Assembly (NCBI GenBank): GCA_001630475.1 | Contig: KV419399.1 | Location: 1,083,599-1,147,598, forward strand | Source: Sistotremastrum niveocremeum HHB9708 | Taxonomy: Eukaryota; Basidiomycota; Agaricomycetes; Sistotremastrales; Sistotremastraceae | DNA length: 64,000 bases | Direction of reading: 5' to 3' | In this document: positions 53,746-63,623 of the stretch, piece after piece | Position numbering within the stretch: position 1 is the first letter of the stretch | Layout of the letters: every line of letters starts with the position of its first letter | Notes under the pieces: generated by a model | Database searches by the model: none | What the model saw: only the letters and a program-made list of their open reading frames with translations | What the model was told of the DNA's origin: nothing | Translations under genes and position numbers: made by a program

Positions 53746-54573
53746 GCTGTTGGACGGATTCGAACGACTTCGAGCTCGAATCAGCACGAAGGACGCAGAG
53801 AATTGAGATAAAGCATGAATCTGAGCCAAGACATTGACGAGGCTGACTAGCGGGGAAGATCGACTCTAATCATCCAATCGTACTGTTTCGACGGAGGAGA
53901 CGGCAAGAGGAGAATAGTATGGACTGCGGATGCTAGAAGTGCGCAGCAGTAGCTTGGAATTCCGAGTCCCTGTGACGTTGATTGCCAGTGATCAGGCCGA
54001 TCAGGATCCTCGGGCGGTCAGAAGACTAGTATCGAGTCTTGGTTTTGGTTCTAGTTTGCTGGTTTGAGATAAGAGAATGTCGAGAACTGCGTTACCGCAG
54101 CACTACAGGGTAGCATCGTCGAATTCCATAAACCAGGCCAAGAAGAAGGAAAACCGATCGCGCGTTTGCGCTATGGAGCACCCATGGATAAGAGCAGCAA
54201 ATGGCGTTGATTCGTCTCCAAAGATTAGATGGATGGATTGACTCGTTCTCCTGCGTCGATTTACGCAAGGTTGTCTGACATGGTCGACGCCGTGAAAGCC
54301 AAGGGCTAATTAGGCGCCCGGGTTGAACCCTTGAATGATGAATCTGAGGTTGAGCGAAACGGAATAGTCGGGCATGATAAAGAACCTCGATTTCAGAGAC
54401 ACTTTGTGATATTCTCATAAATCCGCGGTTGTCATATAAATTACGTCTAGGGTCTGCATACATAATGCGGTAGAGATTTGGTATTTATATCTACAACAAC
54501 AAGGAAGCCATGCGGCTTCGGCACGAATCAAAAGGCCTGAAAGAGAAGAGTAAAATGCTTAGACCATCCAAGT
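53746..54573. other. Intergenic: member F promoter and 3' flank of the MARVEL-like gene
   Basis: No recognisable gene in 0.83 kb. A 123-codon open frame at 54092-54463 lacks known motifs. Confidence 0.45.
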
Positions 54574-55478
54574 CTATTCTGCAGCAACACTGACCCTCGG
54601 GACCGTACTCGCCCTGGGGCCACTCCTTCGCCCGATACCCATCCAGGAACGGCTTTGATCTCCTCGTTCCGACATACCGTCTCCGTCTTCGGCTCTTCCG
54701 AGAACGTTGCCTCCGCTGGCGTAGCCACTTCGAGCACCACTCACGCCGGAAATGCTTTCGCGCCAGTTGCCGTCGTCGAAAGTGTTCCAGCCGTGGATGT
54801 GTTCCCACCAGGCTTGATTGATGATGGCGAAGCGGAGGGAGATGAAGATGAGGAGGGTTAGCCATGCCCAGCTGAACCATGCGAATGCGATCATGGCTTG
54901 GATGACTTGACAGGCTGTAAATTTGATGCACCACGTTAGATTCGGCCAGATGGACTGTGGACGCATGATGGTGAAGGGGACGGAACAGACGTTCAGCGCG
55001 TTGTTGAGGAAAAGAATCGGCGACGGAGATGAAGGATGATGTCATGTTAACGTCAGAGCATGCTGCGAGGAACTAGAATAAAATCATACCGTCGCGATGG
55101 ATTGGCCAACGGTCAGCATAACCCAGAGTACGCTCAGTACAGCAATCTCGAACCACAGTCGAGTCATGAATTCCATCTCAACCTTTTGCCATACGATCCA
55201 CAAGCTATCGTGGGAGTGAGTTGGATCTGAAGACAATATATATAGAACTAAGGAACTTACAAGCTCGCACTCGCTACTACGAGCAGAATAGCGGTGACTA
55301 GTAGCTCTGGAACGATTGGATCGAAGAAGTTCTTTCCGCCGTTGAGTGGATCGCCTCTGGGTATATGGGTGGTGTAGTGAAGCCGACCAGCAGATATACC
55401 CATAAGAATAACAGAGAACAAGAATAGCAATATGTAGAGATGGATTCGTAGAGTCGTTAACGAAACGCGGTTCGCCAT
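54574..55478 (-). CDS. Four-helix membrane protein, MARVEL-like
   Basis: The start MANRVSLTTLRIHLYILLFL leads into helix 1 (FSVILMGISAGRLHYT). An extracellular or lumenal loop follows (GDPLNGGKNFFDPIVPELL), then helix 2 (VTAILLVVASASL), helix 3 (WFEIAVLSVLWVMLTVGQS) and helix 4 (AWFSWAWLTLLIFISLRFA). The last exon encodes a long Ser/Gly-rich cytosolic tail (NWRESISGVSGARSGYASGG). The four-helix layout and helix-1 GxLHY pattern resemble fungal MARVEL-domain proteins, which associate with membrane microdomains and vesicle traffic, but the assignment is by pattern only. It does not carry the YR[CT]W or DPxxDL motifs of the adjacent seven-helix family. Confidence 0.6.
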
Positions 55479-58186
55479 CGTCGTTTTTCGGTTTTGGATG
55501 TGGTGACAAGTTGAGAGTTTGAGGCGCAGCGAGACGCTCTCGAGCAGGTCTTTTCAACTCATTTGCCTCGTGGAATCAGCATGGATGGTTCCACCTCATA
55601 GAACTGGCGTTTCGACGTCGTAAATGAATCCACGAGGCTTTGCTCTTCAGCGCGGCTGTGACGGCGAAAGGCAGGTTCGGCTGAATCGGAGATTAGATTC
55701 AATCTCCGCTCTCCCGTCCTCTCACCATGCAGGATGGCAGAGCACTTAAGTACGTTCGTTCTACCTGATCCATACGAAGGCTAATGTAGTTTGATATAGG
55801 AATTAGATTGTTTCAACCATGGTGATATAGGTATTTGTCTTATCTGGCTACCAATCCGTCTCTAACTCGACTCGTAGATTCTAGCTCAATTTCGCGAAGT
55901 ATATCATCTTGTCCACCAATATTGATATCTTCGCTGATCTACAACATGCGATATAGCGACTAGAAGCGCCATTAAATGCTCCCCGCCCACGAATGAATAT
56001 CCCGAGGCACTCCAGGAATTATGTGCGGTTACTGAAGTCGAGAGTGAAAAGAGTTCGAGGGCCGGGATAGAAGGATCAGAGGAACCGTATGTCTCTTCGT
56101 TGCGTCTGACATTCGCGTGTCTCATCAAACCCAGTCCAAAGAGGGTCAACATTATGCGAACTGGGAAGCCTCCTAACGCTAAATCGACCGGTTCCAATCC
56201 GTATCCTAGCGAATCTCTCGGTGTCGACTTACATTCCTTTCCGCTCTGGATGTCATACATCGAAGAGGAGCTCAAGATTCGCGGTATCCAACACACCCGC
56301 CATCTCAACGCCCGGATCGCCACCCTCCTTCGTCGAGTCGACCATATCGTACAGACATGTTACCTTGAGCGACTCGTTTAGAAACAATTGGAGCACGAGT
56401 ACGAGGAGAGATGGAGGTTCAATCCGGAAGTTGAAAGCTTTCGGGTAGTCCAGCTCGTCGGAGATGACGATCAGCGTTTCGAAAGACTCTGCCCGTCCTC
56501 CGAGTACGATTCTCCAGAACGAGCAAAGCCAGTATGATGGGAATGGAGGGGAATCACGCTTAGCTCAGGACAGGTATGCATTCTCGCCGTCTTTCGGTCT
56601 CGATTATCTTGACGCTGCCGATATAGATACAGTCCGTCGCATGTCGTTCCGCGAGCTGACTCTCAGTATCGACGATTCGGTACTGATATACCCTTCTCAA
56701 CTCAAGTCAATCACGTCTTCGTCGAATAAGCCACGAGGTGGATGTGTGGTGTTTCGTCAAACTACGTAGGAAACGGACGGGCTTCAGAACTCTCATTCGA
56801 CGTCGGTGCGTCTACTATATTCCTTATCTTGGAGATGAGTACTTACTGCGCCTCACTCAGGCGTACACCTTGTGTGAAGCGTCCATGTCATACACCCGCA
56901 GCATCGTCTCGTCGCCACTATCCGATAGCATCTCCATTTATCCCCCACTTTCAGCATCCTCTGACATGAGATATCGCGTCCGGTCTTATTCCGTCGGTGT
57001 CTCGTCGCAAATAATTATTGCTAGCAACCGGCGTTCTTCAAATTTGGCTTATGGGTTGAATGGAGAAGTTGAAGCGGGATTGGATATATCATCGAGCATG
57101 GGCTTCGCGTGATGGTTGTCTTCGAGAGATAGGCTCGGAATTATGATTTCTTTAGACCTTGGTCGGATTCCAGTATTTGTAGCACTCTTAAAATCCAGCA
57201 GAATATTGAAACCTGTCAACACTGTATTCGTTCAAGATGACAAAGTGGATACAGAATGAGAGAAGAATAGGACGGGGAACACGAATGGCGACAGCGTCGT
57301 TGTCTATAAGGCTATACAGATTCGTCAGGTTGGAACGACGAACGACGAATACCAGGAAGATGTGACTCAACGTGAAGAGGGTTACATAACCGATACGCAT
57401 CCTGTTCAATCCGTATTACTGTAGAACCAACACCGCCCATATTGATCGTAGCTTCCCGTCGTCGACTCACGATAATCCTCGAATCCATCGCCTTCGCTGC
57501 CCTGCAAGTGATCTCCGGCAGCTCGATGACGAGTAAATCTGTTCAATTTGGGTGAATTTGGTCGGTGGTGCTTCGTACGAGGCGGATTGTGATGTATCGG
57601 AACGAGAATAGAGACATAGGTCGAAGATACCATTCAGCATTGATCACGCGTGAAGCACCGAGTATCAGGCCGATTTTCTTTGAGCTCTCTAGATGGTCGG
57701 ATGACCATACACGCTGTCGTTGAGAAAGAGATGAATCTAGATGGAAGTGGGTCTTTGATGCGCGATACAGGGGATCGTTGGTTGGATTGACAGGACGATG
57801 AACACGAGTCCGTGCGGACGATGCCGCCGCCGCAACCCGCTACCTCAAGCTCGTTCGTATTCGTCTCCAGGTTCCTTTCGCTAATCTTACTTCGTCGAGA
57901 TCGTTTCTGTCATATCCGTCGCCTCCACATCCATATATCGGCATCGTGAGGCCCCTCTTTTCCCTTACTCGTGCCGCAAGCTTTACGGTGAACGTTGCTC
58001 TAGGGTGGCTCTTTCGCTGAACTGTGATACGGAATCCCATATCGATTGTGAGTGTCGGATTCCCTGCCATCCCAGTCTTCGATACACGGCTGAAAGAGAG
58101 GCCACGCGCCCTTATTAGCTTCTCTTTACTACTCCTCTCATCCATCGCTGTCCTGCTCTCACGTCCACCTTGCGGCCATTTAACCG
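55479..58186. other. Unresolved 2.7-kb region
   Basis: No family is recognised. Open frames of 70-140 codons occur on both strands. Plus-strand 56464-57112 has acceptor- and donor-like junctions around SFGLDYLDAADIDTVRRM and SFRELTLSIDDSVLIYP. A minus-strand frame near 57400-57560 reads EITCRAAKAMDSRIIVSRRR. A lineage-specific gene may be present, but I cannot define its exons. Confidence 0.3.
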
Positions 58187-59646
58187 ATGTCATCCCCGAC
58201 TGAAGGCTCTGAATACCATGCCGATCATCCCGCGTCAATTCTCGACGATCCCATCTCCCCTCCTCCACCTTCCACCGAACCATCGTACATCCCTCTTCCC
58301 GAAGCACGCGCAGCGATCAAATCCGTGTTGGAGAAAACCACTCCTTCTGCTTCAATTATCATTACCCAGGAGACTTATGAACAACTGATTCAAGAATTTC
58401 CGATGCTGGATCACATGAGCGACGAAAGTTACCCTGTCAAGTGCGTCTCCTCTTTCTCAATTCAAAGCTGTGTCTGACGCAAGGCGCCGCTCAGACACTA
58501 CTACTGCACGCAAACGTGTGAACTCTTTCTAGAGTGCGAGACAGAGATACACCAATATCCAGAACTCTCTCGTCAGATCATCCAAACCATCCAAAGCCGA
58601 TGCCTTGAAACCTTCCATGCGACATTCAAACTCACCCCTAAGACACACATCGCTCTCCTCCCACTATTTGAAGAGTCTGAAGGTCTCTTTCGGTTTGTTG
58701 TCTGTCCTCCCCACCATAGCTTTCATATTTAATTTCAACACAGCATCAAACATCATTACTCAGCTCAAACCCGCACCCTCTTTGTTGAATATCACTCAAA
58801 AATCCAAAATTATCCTCGTCACTTCATCCTTACCTCCTGGCTCAACTCACCCGTCCCTGAAGACCTCGCTAAACATTATGGGACACTTGCTCCGTCGTTA
58901 TCCGGCCTTGAGCACGTCAATGAGTTTGAAGCATTTGAGGCAGATGGTGATCTTGAGGTCACTGTTGACGGGTCCATTCGCAGAACAATGGTGCTTGAGG
59001 TTGCCTATGCCCAACCCTACAAGGATGCCTTTGAGAAGTGCGCTGTCATGCTCCACACCCACATTGCCGATGTGGCTGTGCTTGTCAAAATTGAGTATTC
59101 GGAGGATGCAGCCCTCACTACAGCCTCTTTTGAAATCCTTGAATGGCGTGGTTCCAAGCTATGTGACCCCACACAGCGCCTCCCAGAGCACTCATGCTTC
59201 AATGACAGCATGATGGCCAGTATATACGGGACCGTGGCCAAGCAGTCATATTATATCACTCTTCGTCGATCTGGGCTTCGCACCCTTGTATGTGTCTCAA
59301 CCATCTCTGTCTTCACTGTCATTTCTCACACTGAGTCCAGCAGCTCCATTCTACCAACCAAATCAACCCAGTCAGCCTGAAGTACTACATTGCCTATGGA
59401 TGTCCTGTTGGGCTCCCCCTTGAAGAACGGAATGTCCTGAGGTCAAAAGTTTGGTGCACTCTACATATGGAGGGACTTCGCGACAAAATTATCCAAGGCA
59501 GGCGTGATTTACTGGCCTCCAAAGAACAATACGCTAGCGCAGAGTGGAAAAGAAAGGTTGAGGAGAGGGAACAAAAGGTACTCAAAGAGGCAGCTGAGGA
59601 TGCTGCAGCAAATGGGGGTGTTGAGCCCTACGAGGACTATAGCTAG
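58187..59646 (+). CDS. Hypothetical protein resembling fungal PD-(D/E)XK / Uma2-like nuclease-fold proteins
   Basis: Four exons (58187-58440, 58495-58692, 58744-59287, 59344-59646) give 432 residues in one frame. The Pro/Ser-rich N-terminus begins MSSPTEGSEYHADHPAS. The core has FEADGDLEVTVDGSIRRTMV, then LEVAYAQPYKDAFEKCAVML and DVAVLVKIEYSED. This D...[VL]EVAY-[AS]-Q-x-Y pattern, followed by a hydrophobic strand and KIEY, resembles Uma2-like restriction-endonuclease-fold proteins that are multicopy in Agaricomycetes. The C-terminus is a charged helix (WKRKVEEREQKVLKEAAEDA). There is no signal peptide. CpG drops from normal in exon 1 to low in exons 3-4. Nuclease activity is an inference. 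It may be part of a mobile or heterochromatic segment, as repeats follow directly. Confidence 0.5.
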
Positions 59647-59670
59647 TGCTGCCCCTTGAATATATATATA

Positions 59671-59756
59671 TAGGGGCAATGACCTTGAAACTATAGTGTA
59701 TCCAAGCAAATTTCGATTCGAAATTTGTTTTGCCTAGGGGCAATGACCTTGAAACT
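59671..59756. repeat. 22-bp direct repeat flanking a palindrome
   Basis: An identical 22-base string (starting taggggcaatgacc) occurs at 59671-59692 and 59735-59756. Between them, 59707-59727 is a perfect palindrome with 10-base arms (caaatttcga) and a 1-base centre. Confidence 0.85.
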
Positions 59757-60028
59757 GAGCTGCGTGAGTGCGTGGAGGGGGCTTAGGGAAAGAAAAAGCT
59801 GGTGAAGGAACTTTGCCAGATCGCCCCAGTTGTACCCAAAGAAGGTCCGCAGGGGCGTTCGGATGGGGAGGAAAAGTTGCCAGTGACTCTCCCGGACGTG
59901 CACAAAGAGAGTTCGAGAGCGTGCGAGCTAGGTGGGGAAAGTCATAATGCACCCATCACCCCTTGAAACAAGGGGGATGAATACAGAATGAATGGCAGAG
60001 GTCATGGATGAGGTGGCAGTCGAAGAGG

Positions 60029-60096
60029 ATCTTGGATGGATTAAAACTAAAGGTAGAACACCTACTGAGGTGTCTAAATTAGTTTTAATCCAAGAT
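60029..60096. repeat. Long imperfect hairpin
   Basis: The left arm (60029-60063) and right arm (60068-60096) pair over nearly their whole length, with two small bulges and a 4-base loop (actg). The outer stem includes ttaaaactaa paired with ttagttttaa. Confidence 0.75.
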
Positions 60097-60258
60097 AAAA
60101 GCATAGTCAGAAAAAGGGATCTGAATGATAATGCCAATGAACTTACAATGATTATTATATGAATAACAATCAAGGGAACTTCCTACAATGATGAATACTA
60201 TGGTCAGAACAGAGTCATAACAATAGTAAACAAGGATCCACTGACCAGTCACACAGGT

Positions 60259-60405
60259 GTCACAAACAGTGAGCAGGATGTCACAAACAATGAGCAGCCT
60301 GTCACAAACAGTGAGTAAGATGTCACAAACAGTGAGCAAGCAGTCACAAACAGTGAGCAGAGGGTCACAGATGTTGAGCAAGCAGTCACAGACAGTGAGC
60401 AAAGG
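60259..60405. repeat. 21-base minisatellite, seven units
   Basis: Seven tandem 21-base units of the type gtcacaaacagtgagcag + 3 bases run from 60259 to 60405. Because 21 is a multiple of three, frames stay open on both strands, giving heptad-like MSQTVSK or LLTVCDC repeats. I do not treat these as genes. Confidence 0.9.
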
Positions 60406-60720
60406 TGTGTGGGGGATGTGGGGAACAGTGGGCAAGTGGATAGAATGTAGGTGGGGAATCCTCTGGGAGGGGAGGAATTTATCAGGCGTTTTTTTAGCCT
60501 TCGCAAGGTCACTGTTAGGCTGGCCATCCTGCAAGGTCAGATGAAATTTCCTAATTTGGGAAGATTTCAATGTCCGACAGGAGGGAGCTGGCAAGCTCAC
60601 CCGCATATTGTGATCAAGTACAGTGTAGAACAACATCTGAACGTAATTACACAACACGGAAATGCTGGTAACATACGGCTTTTGTTGTATCGGTGGTGTG
60701 ACCTTACTATATTAGTTTTC

Positions 60721-60778
60721 CTGAATGGACCATTCAGTAATAAATATCTGACAGCGCGCCCGAGCATCGGGCGCGCTG
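60721..60778. repeat. Two adjacent perfect hairpins
   Basis: 60721-60737 is a palindrome with 8-base arms (ctgaatgg) around one base. 60752-60778 is a GC-rich hairpin with 12-base arms (cagcgcgcccga) and a gca loop. The CpG-poor tract to the left ends here. Confidence 0.85.
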
Positions 60779-60964
60779 GAAACTTCTACAGTTGTTAGAT
60801 AGTGCCTCTCCGATGCCGTCGATCACCTGGAGCCCCTCCAGCAACCCCCCATTCTTTCTGCGTGAAATGGGGAAGGAAATAGCTTAAATATTCTTCTGCG
60901 AGCGAGGATCGCTCGTTTTGATGACCCAGACAAGCTAGCGGGCTCATTCTTTTTTGGACAATAG

Positions 60965-61150
60965 TTACTTGGATATACTATTGATATACCGAGTTTGAAG
61001 GAATTCGGTTGAGAACTGACTCTTCATAATTGCAAACACGTTTTGAGGGGGTTGTTGACCTCGTGATTTTGAAATCATTATCTTACGGTATTTCATTTGC
61101 TCCCAAACTTTCACATAAGATTCTCTGTACTTAGGGTAACCTTCTTGCAA
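60965..61150 (-). other. Orphan AT-rich coding-like fragment
   Basis: An open minus-strand stretch reads EGYPKYRESYVKVWEQMKY, then KSRGQQPPQNVFAIMKSQFS and FLQTRYINSISK. The amino-acid sequence looks protein-like and is AT-richer than its surroundings, but it lacks a start context and neighbouring exons. It may be a remnant of a gene or mobile element. Family not recognised. Confidence 0.25.
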
Positions 61151-61206
61151 AGTATCAAGAGCATCGAAGCCTAGATGAGCGTGCTAGAAATTGGGGAACG
61201 CGAGGA

Positions 61207-61233
61207 GCGCGGCCGCAGGAACTGCGGCCGCGC
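61207..61233. repeat. GC-rich perfect hairpin
   Basis: 12-base arms (gcgcggccgcag / ctgcggccgcgc) with a 3-base gaa loop. Same arm and loop size as the hairpin at 60752-60778, but a different sequence. Confidence 0.85.
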
Positions 61234-61289
61234 GACTCTCGCGTGACATGCGTTACGCCGCGTCGTTTCGGTCCTCCCGTTTTCAACCC

Positions 61290-61410
61290 CCCAGCTGAAT
61301 CCACCTACTTCCAGGCTGATTCCAGTAAGCTCCAGGGCACAGATGCTCTCAAGACCCTCACTTGATGCTCGGGTTTTTTTCTTGAAAATTGTCGTGCCCG
61401 GGAACAGCAC
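61290..61410. repeat. 'GAATCCACC' dispersed repeat, copy 1
   Basis: It begins agctgaatccacctacttcc, followed by paired tccag motifs, a T-run and gaaaatt. Further copies lie at 62585, 62770 and 62958. Confidence 0.6.
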
Positions 61411-61699
61411 GTACTCGACGAAGTCCAGTTGCCAGTGAGAATCGGCAAAGTGCGCAGCGTGACTGTCCCTCTGTGCTTTTGGCCTTCACCGTCCCCGTCT
61501 ACATTGATCCACGTACGTCTGATTCTATCTCTGCTCGTTCCGTCTCACCCCTTCAGCTACCTTCACCGTTGGACCGTATTCGCCGTCGCGCGATGCCCAC
61601 TGCCTTCTCTACGCTCGCCCCGTCGTTCGCGTGGCGCTCAGAGCTTCCGTCTTGTCCTCCACCCCCTCTGCTCATCTGGCTCTCATCCATCAGTTTCTG

Positions 61700-62100
61700 T
61701 GAGCTTCTGGTTAGCCGTTCGGTGAGCCTTAGCTGTTAGGTGAGGATAGGGTTCGTTTTCAGGTATCTCTCTCCCCTGTATTACCCACTCGCTCGTGCTG
61801 CAGGCTCCTTCTCTCGCGCCATCAGACCTATCCGTGTGTGCGAGCTCAAGGTTAGCGGTTAGGTGACGGTTCGATTAGGTGAGGGTTAGCGGTTAGGTGA
61901 GGGATAGGGTTAGTCTAGCGGTATATCTTTTCCCATGTCTCGCTGTCCCGCTCTGACCGTCAACTCTTCCGCTTTCGCCATCAGACATATCCGTGTGTGC
62001 GAGCTCAAGGTTAGTGGTTAGGTGATGGTTCGATTAGGTGAGGGTTAGCGGTTAGGTGAGGGTTACGGTTAGTCTAGCGGTATATCTTTCCCCTTTTCTC
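61700..62100. repeat. 159-base tandem repeats with telomere-like ggttag motifs
   Basis: The blocks starting at 61820 and 61979 (atccgtgtgtgcgagctcaa) are near-identical with period 159, and a degenerate third block precedes them. Each carries runs such as ggttagcggttaggtgaggg and atagggttag, resembling degenerate TTAGGG telomeric repeats. Confidence 0.8.
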
Positions 62101-62584
62101 TCGCCCGCCGGTTGCTGCATCGTTCGCCCGAAAGGTGGCCCCCTCAAGGTCAGTTTCACCCCCCATTCATGCCCAATGACACATCGGCTGAATCTCTTGA
62201 CCTCTCCGCAGCCAGCTCTCGCTCGGTCCCAAATTCCACCCGACGACATAGTCTTCATCCACCAGTCACTCCCCTCTGCCCTATATTCTCTCCACGCCGG
62301 GAATATATATATTTACGGCGACAGGCCCATTTCCTGCGGACAGCAATGATCGCGGAGAGTAGATAGAAAATGCCTCGTCCTTCACATGTACTCCACCCGG
62401 AAAGCAATATTATACATTGCGTCTCCCGTCCCACATACCGAGATCGTGAGTCAGCGCCTATCAGCCGGGCCTCTTCCTCGGACCGAAGATTGATACGTCC
62501 GTCAACCGGCTATGTCGGGTATTTGGGCGTGTCGGGCCCGGGACCAGTGCGACGAACCCGTGTGTAATCCACCGACATACAGCG

Positions 62585-62690
62585 AGGCTCCACTTGAATC
62601 CAGCACGCTATCATCACCTCATACACTTTCGTATTGTGTCTGATTTTTTCCAAAGTTTTAAGACATCGGGAATCCCTAGCTTGCGATGAG
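62585..62690. repeat. 'GAATCCACC' dispersed repeat, copy 2 (degenerate)
   Basis: It contains ctccacttgaatccagcac, followed by a T-rich block and a gggaatccc-like end. It is the most diverged of the four copies. Confidence 0.45.
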
Positions 62691-62769
62691 CTCTAGATCA
62701 GTAGACGGCGCGGCTCGCCTCGGAAGCTGTGTCACACGCGTGACGTCGGTGCGTTTACTAATGCATGAG

Positions 62770-62895
62770 ATCAGCTGAATCCACCCACTCAGACTCTGGC
62801 TCCAGTTGAATCCAGGACACACGCACAATGAAAAATGTCTTGAGACGACGTCTGAATTTTCTCGAAAATTTAGGACTCTCGGAACGACGGTTAAC
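62770..62895. repeat. 'GAATCCACC' dispersed repeat, copy 3
   Basis: It begins agctgaatccacccactcag, then ggctccagttgaatccagga, then ctcgaaaatttagg. Same motif order as copies 1 and 4. Confidence 0.6.
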
Positions 62896-62957
62896 GACAG
62901 GTGATCCGCAGCGTTATCCGAGTCACACTGTGACTGGAACTCAGCCGGCGCCGCCAC

Positions 62958-63090
62958 GATAGTGAATCCACCCGCTTCCGGACATACTCCAGTTTCCTCC
63001 AGGACCAGGTCATCATAGTAGAGGTCTTTAGAGGCTATGTTTATTTTTTCCCAGATTTTTCGAGGCTGAGAACTCCGAGAGTTCGACCAA
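62958..63090. repeat. 'GAATCCACC' dispersed repeat, copy 4
   Basis: It begins agtgaatccacccgcttccg, then ctccagtttcctccagga, a T-run with cccagatttttcgagg, and ctccgagag. It starts about 188 bases after copy 3. Confidence 0.6.
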
Positions 63091-63456
63091 TGCTCCCGCC
63101 CAGTCCATTTCGGCAACGCCCGAGTGCCGCTTTCATTCGGCACAGTTTCATGAGACCGGAGCGAGAGACAAACGACCCGCTCCCCCAGAAGCAAATCAAC
63201 CTCTATCACTCTCGAAGTCACGGATAGCTGTTTTCCACTCCAGCCACCAACAATATTCCAGTCATAATGTACCACCCCATTCACATAATACATGCCGACG
63301 ACTCTTCCGTATCCCACGTCAACGCGATCGCGTCAATCATCGAACAAGTCGCATCGGGGAACCCATAGAATTCGACTTCAATTTTTGACTTCAAATTCCT
63401 CCTCTGTTCGTCGAGTCCGAGCAGGGGCCGGCGTTAGCCGGACTTGCGGGTCGGGC

Positions 63457-63525
63457 CTTAAGTCCATGTTGTCCGTCCACGGATATAACGCGACTAACTC
63501 CGTGGACGGACAACATGGACTTAAG
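63457..63525. repeat. Perfect 27-bp inverted repeat
   Basis: The arms 63457-63483 and 63499-63525 are perfectly complementary over 27 bases around a 15-base loop. The outer end is cttaag and the inner end is gtccacgga. Confidence 0.95.
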
Positions 63526-63623
63526 CACCTCGGCGCTTAATTTGGACGGAGAACATGGACTTAAGGAACGGGGCGCTTAATTTAGGCGGAGAACACGGAC
63601 GAACGGCCCGGGCGCTTCATTTT
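63504..63623. repeat. 40-base tandem repeat, three units
   Basis: Units 63504-63543, 63544-63583 and 63584-63623 begin ggacgga(c/g)aacatggac (third unit diverged) and end gcgctta(a/c)ttt-like. The right arm of the 27-bp inverted repeat is the first half of unit 1. Confidence 0.85.

Noticed and set aside
57840-58307. 155-codon minus-strand frame antisense to the start of the Uma2-like gene
   Set aside because: It overlaps exon 1 of a gene with consistent splicing, is composition-biased, and has no family signal.
60085-60657. 190-codon minus-strand frame with LLTVCDC repeats
   Set aside because: The frame is kept open by the 21-base minisatellite, and no non-repeat part resembles a protein.
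62676-63317. 213-codon minus-strand frame near the right end
   Set aside because: It runs through two copies of the dispersed 'GAATCCACC' repeat and has no recognisable domain, so openness is most likely chance.
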